Source: Notospermus geniculatus (taxonomy: Eukaryota; Nemertea; Pilidiophora; Heteronemertea; Lineidae). From it: 64,000 nucleotides of DNA. The notes beneath the pieces were generated by a model. The model was not told where the DNA came from, searched no databases, and saw only the letters and a list, made by a program, of their open reading frames with translations. The stretch's first letter is position 1. Each line of letters starts with the position of its first letter. The position numbers and the translations under genes are program-made. The stretch spans positions 43,219 through 107,218 of the forward strand of contig NMRB01002318.1 in the NCBI GenBank assembly GCA_002633025.1, in the 5' to 3' direction. Below, in pieces: positions 1 through 11,974 of the stretch.

Positions 1-516
1 TATCTTCACATTGAAATCTCACCCAAGTTGGCCATCATTGGAGTATCTTCACATTGAAATCTCACCCAAGTTGGCCATCATTGGAGTATCTTCACATTGA
101 AATCTCACCCAAGTTGGCCATCATTGGAGTATCTTCACATTGAAATCTCACCCAAGTTGGCCATCATTGGAGTATCTTCACATTGAAATCTCACCCAAGT
201 TGGCCATCATTGGAGTATCTTCACATTGAAATCTCACCCAAGTTGGCCATCATTGGAGTATCTTCACATTGAAATCTCACCCAAGTTGGCCATCATTGGA
301 GTATCTTCACATTGAAATCTCACCCAAGTTGGCCATCATTGGAGTATCTTCACATTGAAATCTCACCCAAGTTGGCCATCATTGGAGTATCTTCACATTG
401 AAATCTCACCCAAGTTGGCCATCATTGGAGTATCTTCACATTGAAATCTCACCCAAGTTGGCCATCATTGGCGTATCTTCACATTGAAATCTCACCCAAG
501 TTGGCCAACATTGGAG
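1..516. repeat. 43-bp minisatellite, 12 near-perfect copies
   Basis: A 43-bp unit beginning TATCTTCACATTGAAATC repeats head to tail, with copies starting at 1, 44, 87 and so on up to 474. The first eleven copies are almost identical. The last two carry single changes (GGCG at the end of copy 11, CCAACATTGG in copy 12), which marks the right boundary as the older edge. The array begins at base 1, so it probably continues to the left. The near-identity points to recent expansion or gene conversion. Confidence 0.97.
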
Positions 517-1530
517 TCAACTTTCCAGTGTTCAGCTTATTCAACAATAGATTATGTCAGGACAAGGCCAAAGACTGAACATCCAGCTTTGGACACTGGC
601 ATTGTTTACTTTTATTGATGTCTTTCGAAATATTTAAACCCAGTCAAACACTAGACTCTCTAGGAGGCTATTTCCTTGTGTCATCAGTTTGATATCATCG
701 ATGTTCCCTGGAAGTTGCTGCCCCCTATATTCCATGCTGCAGAACTCAGAAGTTCAAGATCATTATTGTCTCATACTGAAATGTCATGTTATGACGAGCC
801 TTCCAATAATCATTCCACTTCCATTCCACAAGGTGGTAGCACAAGTAATTCAGCTTCCCGTGTTATCACCTGTTGATGGAAAACTTTGATGCAAATTTAA
901 GTCAGTTGAAGATTGTTGATGGTGAATCCAGACGAAATGGTCAAATTGAAAAGATGATTTTTTGCATTATGAATGGTAAAAAAAGCGAAAAGAACTGCCA
1001 TGCTTTCAAGAAGCCACTTCTTTGGTTGAAATAATGTATTTTCATCTCTAAGAATATTTTATTTCCATTTATGTCTGATATTTCAAAATTTGAGATACCA
1101 GGCACGAAGATTTGTAAGAGATGAACAGATGGGAAATGGACATGGTACTTTGACATTTACTGTAGTGCAGATACACTGAATAGTTACAAAGATACATGGA
1201 AGAGAAAAAAGGACTCAATACACAGATGACATTTGAAGAGAACTAGATGAGGTAGAGCTGGATGCAGAAATCTTGGCAAGCAATGTCTTGTGAACTGAAA
1301 CTTATGTGAGCCTACCTCATCTGTGTGAGTTTTATGTCTGCAACTTGGTTCACAGACATGATTTCCAATCTCACAGACATGGATTGGTATAAATATGTCC
1401 TTCCAATTTTCGGACTCCATGTCAGTGGAAGATAGAGTCACTGAGATGACCTCTCTCAGACATGAATTAGTATGTACTGCTGCAGGCTCAAATTGTATAC
1501 AAAAAGATAAAGAGTGATATGTCACACCAT
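517..1530. other. Unique non-coding stretch
   Basis: No repeat family or gene is recognised. The motif CAGACATG recurs near 1354, 1375 and 1457. A 127-codon open frame on the minus strand (1184-1567) has no recognisable domain and looks like chance. Confidence 0.5.
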
Positions 1531-2640
1531 GCAGATAAGTATCTTGGTAACAATCGACTGTTACCAAGGTGTTTGCAAATGCTTATGGCAGAATAGGAGC
1601 AGTCAGCCGCGCTTATTGCTAACAGATGGCAGCACAGTCTTAGCGGACCAAATGTACAGGAAATCTATTATGATCGCTGCTCGATCGATAATGACTGGGT
1701 CCGCTAGATGCATTGAATTGGGCCCTAGTGACACCTAGTGGTCAACTCGCTGACAGCTCCTATTGGCCTGTGTGTTTACTGACCAAGGGTATAATAAGAC
1801 ACACTCCATGCAGGGAAGTGACTTGATGACAACCAGATGTTACCAAGGTGTTTGCAAATGCTTGTGGCTGAATTGGCCTACCTGACTAAAGGGGACAACA
1901 TAACAATGTTGTCTATCAAGGGAAGTGACTTGGTGACAATCAGCTGAATGTGTTTGTAAAAGCTTGTGGCAGAATTGGCCTATACCTGACCAATGGTTAC
2001 AACAACTTTTCAATATTGTCACTTGTGATGTCAAAAGGAAGGGAAAAACTCTGCAATCCATACACATTTCCCGACAGATTAGGAAGAAAATAGACATCAC
2101 TGACAGGAGAATGACCAAAGGGAACAACATAATCTACAAGCAATGTCACTCCAGGCCGGTAAGTGACAATGAGTTTGTGAAAGCTTGTGGCTGAGTTGGC
2201 CCATACCTGGCTGAAGGGTCCAACATCTTTTTACTATTTCCACCTATGACGTCAAAGGAAGGAAATCGTCAACTATTCAGACCCATATCCTGATCAGGAA
2301 GGAAATCAGCCTTCAATGACAAGAGCATCACCACAGAATTGGCATAAACTTGACCAAAAGGTAGAACATTTTTCACCAGCAATACGAAAGGAAAGCATCA
2401 GCAATTCATACCCAAATCCTGAAAGATCAGGAAGTAATTCAGCCATCAGTGACAGGAGAATAGCCACAGTATTGACACAGACTTGACCAAAGGGTGCAAC
2501 ATCATTTCATTTGTAATGTCATTTAGGAAAGGAAAAATCAGCAATTCATACCCATATCCTGAAAGATCAGGAAGAAAGTCAGTCATCAATGACAAGAGAA
2601 TGAGTTAAAGCGACCATTTGCTACCTGTAAGAAATCAATA
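1530..2640. repeat. Diverged tandem repeat
   Basis: Blocks containing GGAAGTGACTTG, then GTGTTTGCAAATGCTTGTGG, then AATTGGCCTA and CTGACCAAAGG recur near 1545, 1840, 1930, 2155, 2330, 2430 and 2560. Spacing is irregular (about 90-220 bp) and divergence is high, so this is an old array with indels. Phrases such as CATACCCATATCCTGA and GATCAGGAAG recur only in its right half, so at least two subunit types are present. Confidence 0.7.
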
Positions 2641-2688
2641 GGACTAAACCCCTTATTAGTAAGCTAGCGGCAGGTAAGCTGGGTGGCT

Positions 2689-3075
2689 TTAGCTGTATTG
2701 ATATCCTTTAGAGGCTGTGATAGGATACCTTAGGCTGCATGGTGTTGTCTCTTTCGTTAACCCTACCCCAAGGACACTGGTTGTAATGAGATTGCTGGGA
2801 AGTGATTGAGGGTAATGGTATAATGTAGGTATATCGATGGGTTTCTGATGGTTGTTGATGAAGAAGAGTGAAGGTAGGAGTTTAGGGATGCCATGATTTG
2901 GTATGGTCTCATGGACTTTTCCCCCGATATCACCCTGTAGATTGATGAAAGTTCCTGAATTCAGTTCATCAAAGTTACCATTACCTGTCCCTACTTCATC
3001 TACAGAAGATGTGAGCAAGTGACACAAGAGAATTGTGTTGTCATAATCGTCGAAAAACATGCAAAGTTGAAGCAA
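2689..3075 (-). CDS. Weak candidate open frame, 128 codons, no known domain
   Basis: A minus-strand frame is open over 128 codons in non-repetitive sequence and ends at a TAA. The upstream boundary is a TTG codon, so there is no convincing ATG at the frame start; the first internal ATG is a few codons in. Composition is fairly protein-like (mixed charged, polar and hydrophobic residues, no simple repeat), but there is no signal peptide, membrane segment or motif that I recognise. In 64 kb of AT-rich DNA a few frames of this length are expected by chance. It could be a terminal exon, an old transposon fragment, or nothing. Not supported as a gene without transcript or homology evidence. Confidence 0.12.
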   Translation of the reverse strand: MLQLCMFFDDYDNTILLCHLLTSSVDEVGTGNGNFDELNSGTFINLQGDIGGKVHETIPNHGIPKLLPSLFFINNHQKPIDIPTLYHYPQSLPSNLITTSVLGVGLTKETTPCSLRYPITASKGYQYS

Positions 3076-3164
3076 TTTTGAAAGAAGATGCTAGAAGGAA
3101 TTATTTTCTTATCACCAGTCTTCAATGTCCTTACCATCAGCTTCAAATCATTCTTTCAAACTTT

Positions 3165-3510
3165 ACATTGGTAATTGCAATTGCCACCACCTATCTTTAG
3201 CCAAATTTGGTAATTGCCACTACCTATCTTTAGCAACATCTGGTAATTGCCACTACCTATCATTTCACTAATGCCACCAACACAACCAATCTTTACTAAC
3301 ATTTGGTAATTGCCACTACCTATCATTTAGCAACATTTAGTAATTGCTACTCCCTACCTTTAGCAACATTTGATAATTGCCACGTTCTATCTTTAAAAAG
3401 ATTTGGCAATTGCCACTACTGCTATCTATCTTTAGTGACATACTGGTAATTGGCACAACCACTACCAATCTTTAGTAACATATTGGTAAATTACCACTAC
3501 CTTTCTCAAA
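3165..3510. repeat. Diverged ~35-60 bp minisatellite
   Basis: Repeated units of the form GGTAATTGCCACTACCTATC followed by TTTAGCAACATT recur about nine times with substitutions and insertions. The array is irregular and fades at both ends. Confidence 0.85.
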
Positions 3511-4470
3511 GCATCTTTCCCTATAAAGAGTGAAGACTGTGTCTTTTTGATCGTATGCCAGCAGCATTTGTTGCATTGTATCTATTGAAACTCTCTATAT
3601 CGTCATCCATTTCCTTTACACTCATCATTGGTGTCGCATTTCAATTTCCATTGGGATTACAGTGTAGCCATACTATCTAAGTCCCCAATGGATTTTTCAA
3701 TTGGAGTAGAGAGTATTGGGTTTCCTGGAGATATAATATGATCTTCAATATTTGCCTTGTCCTGTGCTACGGCGGTAAAACCATTTCTGGATGCGTACTA
3801 TCATCAATGCTTTGATGGTACAGCTTCAACAGCAGATGGATTTTGAAAAGATTAAGCATTATGTGTAATGATCGAGAATTTCATGATGTGGCCTATTAAA
3901 GCTGCTATGAAAAGCTAACTGAAGATTTTAAAGATTCTTCATCAAATAATGCCAACACGAGATGTTGCTGCTGAGAGTACCAAGTACACCATGAAGCAAT
4001 GTCTAGCTTGCTTTTCAATTCTTTATAATCTCTTTGAAAGATCATGTTAACAGTAGAAAGGCATTGTCAGCTGTTGTGAGCATTCAATAATAGTGATCGC
4101 GTTGTTCAGAAGAAACTTCTCACCAAAGTATTTTACTGTTGGTAGCTTTCACATGGCTTTGTAATGTTGTGATTGACTGCAAAATGAGGAGGCAATATGA
4201 ATAATAACTCCTTACTTTTGAGTAGGAAAAATTGGTGTAACCCTACCCAAATTTGCAATAAAGGTATTTTCTTGTTCATGTCTTTTGCCTGAAGAGCTGA
4301 AAATGTCACACTTGGTGGTGGCCCGAGTATTTCTCTATTGTAGCAAGGATTATCTAGGGAAGCCTGGGTAAGCTCTTGGTACTGGTATCAGTTTACATCG
4401 CAGTCAAGTTTGTTAAAACCTTGGAGGTGGATAAGATTGCTTGTCTTAAGGGGCCAAAGATTGTCAGGAA
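3511..4470. other. Unique stretch, nothing recognised
   Basis: About 960 bases between the minisatellite and the SINE. No long open frame, RNA gene or repeat was seen. Confidence 0.5.
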
Positions 4471-4478
4471 TCAATTAT

Positions 4479-4807
4479 AATGCGAGTTCTTATATAGCGC
4501 ATTTCCAGTTGAACTGATCAATGCGCTTGCATTATTACCCCGGTACATTCCAATTTCCTTTCTCCACTCCCTGGGGAGTATTACAGTCCCGGCAGCCAAT
4601 TTCAACGCTCTTGGACTAGCATTCACATAGACCATCACTACCAGCTAAGTACCCCTTTTACACCTGGGTGGTGTGGCAAAGTGAGGCAAAGTGACTTGCT
4701 CAAAGTCACAAGCGAGTGTGTTTTTTTCTTGGTCAGGACTGGGAATCGAACCCAGGACCTTCTGATCAGGAGTCCGTCTCGCTCTAACCACTAGACCACG
4801 CCGCTCC
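4479..4807 (-). mobile_element. tRNA-derived SINE, full length with target-site duplication
   Basis: On the minus strand the element starts with a tRNA-like head. The A box reads TGGTCTAGTGG (4788-4798) and the B box GGTTCGATTCC (4742-4752), the two internal Pol III promoter elements. The head is followed by a body of about 200 bp and a tail with GCGCTATATAAG close to the 3' end, a tail type shared by SINEs that borrow a partner LINE's reverse transcriptase. The octamer TCAATTAT lies on both sides (4471-4478 and 4808-4815), as expected for a target-site duplication. This is the best-preserved retroelement in the window. Mobilisation in trans by a LINE is inferred from the class; no partner LINE is seen here. 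Confidence 0.92.
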
Positions 4808-4815
4808 TCAATTAT

Positions 4816-6725
4816 TGGTAAATCCTGGGCAAACGTCCTTGCACTGGAAACCAGCAACATACATCTAAAAAGAAGAACAGTTTTCTTTTTCCCCCAACAC
4901 CACAGTAGCGTTCTGCTTGCCAACTTTTTTAGGCAGAACCTTCTTTGTATCTTGCTCAGCTCTTGTTTCTAAGTGAAAATGCTAAAGGAATGCTCAGTTG
5001 TGTACTAAAGTTCCTACAACCTGAGCCAAAGCCTTCGGTTCCAATGTCAATTTCTTTCTTTGAAAGACTTCACAACTGTTACATTATATCTTTACTTTCT
5101 ATCATACTGTTCAGCTTTTTTCAGTTGCTTTTTCTTAGTATTTGACTCTCTCATCGCCTACCAACTCCTGTGTTACATGTACATGTGTCAAGGTCATTAA
5201 GGGCAACATCACAATCTTTCAAAAAGGATGGTAAACACGCAGCCATATTACAAAACTTGTCAATCATTAAATCTAGTTTTATGATGTTGGTGTTGAGTTC
5301 ATTAAAAAATTTCTTACAAAAATTCAAAAGCAGGCTGATATATTTTGGGTTTCTGTCAACCCTTTAAAGTTGGGTTTGAAAAGGTTATTTTTCAAAGTAC
5401 CTGGTAATTTTTTGTGGGGATCTTTCTAGCCTGCCTGTCAGTTTCAGAAACAAAGTGCTAAAAGCAATCCCTCTAGTCCCATACTGCTTTTGTCTTACTT
5501 CGGTTGTCAATTCAGATTTTGAAAGGAATTTGAAGCCAAGTGTTTATCAAAATGAAGTACCATTCTCTAAACAACTTCATAAAGAACTAAGATCGAACCC
5601 CCTTGAAAACAGGTCTCCACAAAATTATCACCTGCTCCTGTTCCTTTACTCCTTTGTTGCTGTTGATGAGCGGAAGTGCTATGATTATCTTTCCATTGGC
5701 TCAGGGAACTCTAGGCCTGCTTTGAATCCAGGCATAAACCAAGTCCCTGGTTGCCGTCGTTGGTTTCTCAACATCATTATAATACCTTAAAATTTTCCGC
5801 TACCATTTGCTTATGATTGCGTGGCGTGATCATTCAACTCTTCTGATTGGCTAGTCGCCGTCAATGAACGCGATATCATTTCTTGATAATCTATCTTCCG
5901 GTTGGCCATATTTGGGCATTTCCGTACGGGAACCCCATTTCATTCATGAACCCATTATCGTACAATTTTCTGTGTAGTTTTTCTCAAGTCCAATCTCGAC
6001 CCGTTCATGGTCACTGCACATCATTAATCTTGTATCACATTTCGCAATTACTTCTTTACTATCAAAGATGTTCCACAACCAATCACATCGTTTGTAATAA
6101 AAAGGGGGCCAATCTACCTGTGGGTTTCCTTTTTGCCAACGTTGTCTCCCGGCTCATGTACACATTGATGTACATGGACATGCACTGTATTTCATGCTAA
6201 CCTTAGTGGTGTTCGTGTACATAATCGTACACATGATGTTCACAATTTACCAAAAGAGACAAATATGAAATACGGTCAATTTACAATGAAGTTGAAACAT
6301 AGACTGTACATCTTACACATACCCGTGCATTTATGTACATGTTATCTTAGCCATGTTAACCCGAAACAAACTTGGTTGTAATCCTAAGCAACCCATTAGT
6401 TCCCTAATGGTTGGAGATTTCCCGAGATCGTTCCCGTATGAGATGAGACGGGTGGAGGATGTACACCGGTAATGCAAACCGGTTGCCTGAAGCCTTGTTC
6501 ACTGTTTTCCTTATTTGGTCCCCCTCCTTTCGCACCGGAATCGTCAGTATCAGGTTTGACGAGAAACTGCTGGTATCATGAAATGCTAACAGGTACATTT
6601 GTGTAAGAGTCTTCTGATTGGTTGGCCTAGTTCTTCAGCCATTTTGTTGCAATAACAAAGATGAAATGCATTCGATGACTTTTGTATTTGACTCAAGTCA
6701 TTTACTTTATAATTCAGTATACAAA
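4816..6725. other. Unique non-coding stretch
   Basis: No gene is recognised. Between about 6155 and 6345 there are many TGTACA/GTACAT words, a low-grade simple-sequence bias. A 111-codon plus-strand frame (5455-5790) has no known domain. Confidence 0.5.
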
Positions 6726-7580
6726 ACAGCTTTTAGAGGACTTTCAGGAGCCTGTAATTTGCCTGAAATATTACCAGAGCAGCATATTCTATTCGAATTG
6801 TTGAGGTGTTGGGGATGGCATATTTGTCTATACTCATCATTTCAGCTGGTGAGGATCATTCTTTGGCATCAAAATTATGCTGGGGGTCAGTGACCCAAAA
6901 CTGGTTGGAGGTGGTNCTTTTAGAGAACTTTCAGGAGCCTGTAATATGACTGAAATATTACCAGAGCAGCATTCTATTCAAATTGTTGAGGCATTGGGGA
7001 TGGCATATTTGTCTAGACTCACCATTTTAGTTGGTGAGGATCATTCTTTGGCATCAAAATTATGCTGGGGGTCGGCGACCCAAAACTGGTGGGGGTGGTA
7101 TCCAGAAAACTCAGGGCATTTATGGTCCCTACCGTTCCTTCCAACTAACAAGTGCAAAGAAGGAGGCTTTGTGTAGATCCTTATGATTCAGGATGCAGTG
7201 GTGGCATATTGGTCTGTTCACCAAATGTTTTCAGCTGAAGATCATCCTATGGAGTCAAAACTATGCTGGTGACCCAAAACTAAAGTTAGGAAACCCGAAA
7301 TTAAGGTTGGGGATATCCCCAGAGGTGATAACCTGAGAAAAAGAGGCCATTTACTGTCTCAACTGCTCCCTACAACTGACTAGTGCAAGACAGGAACATT
7401 TGCGTAGACCCTTATGATTCAGGATGCAGTGGCAACCTGAAGATCATCCTTCAGGCCAGTTCAGATGGGCAAGTTTTTGCTTTCAACCTCTTTCAACCTG
7501 TCAGCATGTGAGCAGTCAAAACTGTGCTGGTGACCCAAAACTAAAGTTGGGAGGTATCCCCAGTGGTGGAAAATCAAAAC
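6725..7580. repeat. ~190-bp tandem duplication with degenerate extra copies
   Basis: Two closely similar copies lie at about 6730-6915 and 6916-7100, sharing CTTTCAGGAGCCTGTAAT and GGTGAGGATCATTCTTTGG. Two more diverged copies at about 7195-7320 and 7425-7580 share GCTGGTGACCCAAAACTAAA and TATCCCCAG. A single N at 6916 sits exactly at the junction of the first two copies. Confidence 0.9.
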
Positions 7581-10500
7581 ATCCCAACCCACAAGAAACA
7601 GATCTACTTCCTCTGTGGAGATTCTATTGGTATGCAGCAGAGAAGACAAGATCACTGATTTCATGAAGATTGACAACTATTACCACATTATCTGGGAAGA
7701 TTGGAACTGCTCATTTACTTCTTGGCAATGGCTGGAGGGTCCCCGCCTTATATAAACATCGTATTATACCATCAACAATAATACTATACTCTTGTTTACC
7801 ATAAATCTGATCATGGCTTCCAATTGCCATGTTTACCATGGACACAATTTACACCATTGGGTGATTGCATCTCAGTCTAACTAGGACTTGACACCAGTAC
7901 ATCATGCAATGGTGAAAGGTTGCATTCTTGGTCTTGGCTTGGTGGTACACAACTGAGGGGGTCATTTCTCTTTGCTAACGGCTGGTTTTATTTTTAGCCT
8001 TTCATAAGGGTAGGAGGATACGCCAGACTCCCTTCCTGTTGCCCTTATTTCCGTCATGTTTATCATTACAGAAGCTAAGTTGTTGCTAAGTTACTCTGAC
8101 GATTTGGAAACTTCGTTCCATTTACATAGCTAACTTTAGCCGCATGAACTTGAAAAAAGCCAAGTTGGAGCGAAAATACAATAGTACATGAACACTTTTG
8201 GAATGTTCCCCTTCTGGTATTCCTTGACTTCAAATCACTTGCAATAAAGAGAGGGAACAGATCTTTCATCAGATGGTACCCTGGAAATGCTATTTCTGGT
8301 TTCATAAGAAAACCACAGAAGATACATTCTATAATTCTTTGCTTTCTTCTACACGTAAGTAAAAAAAGTTTATCTTGACTTTGCCATAGATGTAGTCTCC
8401 GATATTGGTGAATCCAGATTTTTTCTTGTTTTAAGCTTTTGTTTTTTTTAGACTGAATAACTTAAGGCGCTCTAGTTTGAATAAAGACATCGGTTTGTGG
8501 GAGATGGTGTGCAGAAATAATGGCTGGAGAAATGTCATCTGAAAGGAGACTCGAGATTGATGCCAATGATTGGGTCTTAAGAACAGACACCATCAATCCA
8601 TTCATGTTTTCAGCTGTGGGTATGGGAACCCCAATATTTCAAGAAATGTGTTTCAAGTAAAGTAGAAGAAAATAAATTCCCCATGTACAATTCAACATGA
8701 AAAGATGCACAAGTACCATTCATCAACCAATACTGAAATGTACATTATCATACAATGGTATTGACTCTGAGTCTCTGTTGACGGCATAATTTGGTGGACT
8801 TGAAAAAAATGAAGTTGGGAATTAAAAACTTTGGATGGAATCTGTGTTAAATGATGCAATTGACAATGACTCTAGAATGTAAAACAACAAGATTTAATGC
8901 ACAGAAGATATTTGCCAAAATGATTGCCAATAATTGGAGTCAAAGTAATGCTGTGATCATAAATTTGACAAAAGTTATGTGCTTTGAAATTGGTTGAGTG
9001 TTCGGACATTGTGATATTACAGGATACTCTATTTGAATCTCATGAAAGGCAAATTAGTGAGGCTTCATACACGTACATACTTCTTACACAACTGCTGACG
9101 TTGAAGCATGACTGAAGGTTGGCCCACATTTTGCATCAAGGGCCAAAGCATGGATGTCAAAAACTTTTTTGTCAAGTTGGTAATTGGCCATGGTGAGATG
9201 GCTGTAAACTTTTGCTGTGTAATGAAGAAGAGTAAATATCATGACATATATTCTCCAATGTCTGTTTGAAAAAAATTTCATGACTGGATTTATAGGAAAT
9301 TAGTGTGGGAGCTGATGAAAGTTGATCTTTCTTTGTAGATACAGAGCTGTGCATGTACAGTGGTGATGCATTTCGTTGCAAATGTAGTGTATACATGATT
9401 ATACATGGAAAAGGTTACGTCTTCTTCATGTGAGATGTGAAAATGCCTCAAGACAACTTTTCTCTTATTGCCTTAAGAAGATGTGTTAGAGAACCTTTGA
9501 TGATGGGAATCAGGTGTTGTCAAAGTGGCACACTGTCTTCCCCAGAAGTCATCTTCATAGGTATGACATTACCAAAAAGATACAGTTGTAGACAAATGCC
9601 ATTACTTCTGCAGTTGGATAATCATTTCAAATGTATGGTATTTTAGCTGATATTTTTAGATCAAACGAATTGACTTTGAAGAGTGATATTCATCCGTAGT
9701 TACTCATCTGTGCCGAAGGGCATTTGAAATGGTGACTGTTGCTGCTGTCTGACACTCCTCAGTCTGGTGGTGACAGGGGCATGTAACCAGCAATTCCACC
9801 TGTGATCATCTCTTGAGTCAAACCTGTGAATTTAACATTTGAATGTCATTTTCTTCTGCAGCTGGCTTCCGTCCCCTAGTGTTCAAAGGGATGAAATGAA
9901 AATATTCAAATTGCATCTTTCGCTGTCTATATGTGTGTAGTCTGGTGCAGAAATGGCCAGTGTCTAAACACTTTGGGCAGCATTGTGCCCCATTCTCATG
10001 ACTGCTGAAGCACTTGGATGAGCCACATTAACCCCTTCAGTTCCATGTGGCAGAATTTCGTGGAAAGGACACCACATTGCAACCTTTTGTACCACCCATT
10101 GAAATAAGGAAAGAGCATGCCTTGTCATTGAGAAGAAGCTGTACGCCTAACGCACACCTTACATGGTCAAATATTTCATCAAATTTTTTGAGTAAATTTA
10201 AATGCTTGTACATGGGTCTACACATTTATGCCGAAGGCCCCGAGTCAGAATTTGTAAAAGATCATGTGTGCTATTTTACTATATATGGTGGGCATACTGT
10301 AAGTGGTTTTCTGGTGTCCTGTCTAAAACAACACGTAACTTCTCTTGTTTCTGGTAATAAACTAAGGAACATTGATAGTATCGCAACAGAAAAGGTCACG
10401 AGTTGTTTGTCTGTTTGCAGTCTATTTCTATCCGAAAATGCCAAAACGGAACCAAAGCTGTCACACCCATCCTAGCAACTACCCACCATTTGACCGAACT

Positions 10501-11866
10501 GGTAAAACTGGTAAAAATGGTAAAACATATAAAGAATTGATCTATTGTTTCAAGACAGGTGGACAACCTTCTTAGCTAAAAGATATGTTTACTACAAAGT
10601 ATCCCTTTTTCCCTGCTGAATGGTGTAATATTTGTACACTGTGGGCAGGTGTCTTTTTCAAATACGTGCAAGTTGATACTCTATTACTCACAAATTAATT
10701 GGCAATCTCCTTCCCATCCTCTATGCCAAGGCAAACCAATTTCACCCACAGAATAAATGGGTGGAGATTATCAGAAATTGTTGGTTGCATATAGAAGCAT
10801 TTTCTTTTATAGGATTGGGGTTTGTTGAAGAACGTTTGGAGGGATGTTAAAATTTGGGGTTGATTAAAACAGAAGTGGTCACCACGCTTTGTAGGTGTAA
10901 CCAAAAATTTTGATCCCATTTAGGAGATTGGTAACATGGCAAATGTTACTATACTTGGAGAGGCAAAGTCTTAAGTTTTGATGGTCTCAATCATTTCTTT
11001 GGTCTGTATAAATTCTGTTTCACCACAAATTGAAAGTAGATCAATGCATTAAAGCATGCCAAACATACTATCAAGTTGCACCTGGTTACTACTACGAAGT
11101 TCTGTGCCTCAATGACTTCACTGAACAAGTCAACAACCCTTCACATTTCTTAGAGACTTTACCCAGCTTAAACTGAAAACTAAATGCAAAAAGCCAACTG
11201 GCCAACTATACCTTGTTGTGAGTCAGAAAAGCAGAAGAAGATGAAGGTATGGTTGAAAGTTTTTTTTCTACACCTTACCACTCACATTAATTGATGTCAT
11301 AGGTTAGTGGGGTTGCGGGGACAGAGAGATGAGCCTTTTTACAGATTGGATGGTTACCTTGTGATACCGATCCCGTTTACCAGGGCAGGAAAGTTGTCAA
11401 AGGTTGCAGTCAATTTTGTAGGATGGGTTTGGGTGACAGGCGTGGCGTAAAGGTCTGAGGATGATAATCAGACTTGTCTGGGGCGGCCATAGATTGCCGC
11501 CGGTGATGCTGATATGACAAACTACCTGCCAGGGAATACGAGACACAAGAGCCTGGGTCAAACGCACTTGAGGTTCTGAGTGGAGATGTACTGGCTGTTG
11601 AAATGTGTGGTCATATGAAGCTTACAGCCACAAATAGTCTGACAGGAGGCTAAATTTGAGAACCTTGAAGCTTCTGGGTGTAGAAATTGCTTCACAGTGT
11701 CTTTACCAACTTCTTCAACTCCTGTGACGTCTCTCCTTCAAATGACCCCTGTAATGGGTGGCATCCTCTCTAGAGCGCCGACAACATTAGGAAGGGTTGC
11801 GGAAGCAAATTGTGTCATTTCGGCATTCTTTCCATGTTAGTGACTACATATCTACATTGTAGGTAC
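7581..11866. other. Longest unique stretch of the left half
   Basis: About 4.3 kb with no repeat family identified. It holds scattered short open frames on both strands without domains, the longest at 10047-10475 (listed separately). Confidence 0.5.
10047..10475 (+). CDS. Weak candidate open frame, 142 codons, no known domain
   Basis: This is the longest open frame outside repeats and gaps. It starts at a GTG, not an ATG, which is not a usual animal start; the frame may simply be a stop-to-stop interval. The translation has no signal peptide, membrane segment or motif that I recognise, and a second frame overlaps its end at 10372-10575. No splice-site, polyadenylation or promoter context argues for a gene. 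Most likely chance; an internal exon cannot be excluded from sequence alone. Confidence 0.1.
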   Translation: MAEFRGKDTTLQPFVPPIEIRKEHALSLRRSCTPNAHLTWSNISSNFLSKFKCLYMGLHIYAEGPESEFVKDHVCYFTIYGGHTVSGFLVSCLKQHVTSLVSGNKLRNIDSIATEKVTSCLSVCSLFLSENAKTEPKLSHPS

Positions 11867-11974
11867 CATCCTGAGAATATCAGAGGTCCTTGGTGCTCGC
11901 TCTCTTCATCACCACACACAAACATGTGGAGACGAAGGGAGCAAGCATTAAGAACCCCTGATTAGTTCAGGATG
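11867..11974. mobile_element. Short palindromic MITE, ATCCTGAGAA family
   Basis: A ~108-bp imperfect inverted repeat begins CATCCTGAGAATA and ends GATTAGTTCAGGATG. The centre pairs CTCGCTCTCTTCATC with GACGAAGGGAGCAAG. It resembles the element at 57051-57153 and, more loosely, those at 22102 and 54147. There is no coding capacity, so movement would need a transposase from elsewhere. Confidence 0.75.

Noticed and set aside
1-516. CRISPR-like array
   Set aside because: Units are contiguous with no unique spacers, and the window is eukaryotic in character.
1600-1740. CTCF-like word near 1730 (GACACCTAGTGGTC)
   Set aside because: The reverse complement differs from the core by one base and stands alone; too weak to list.
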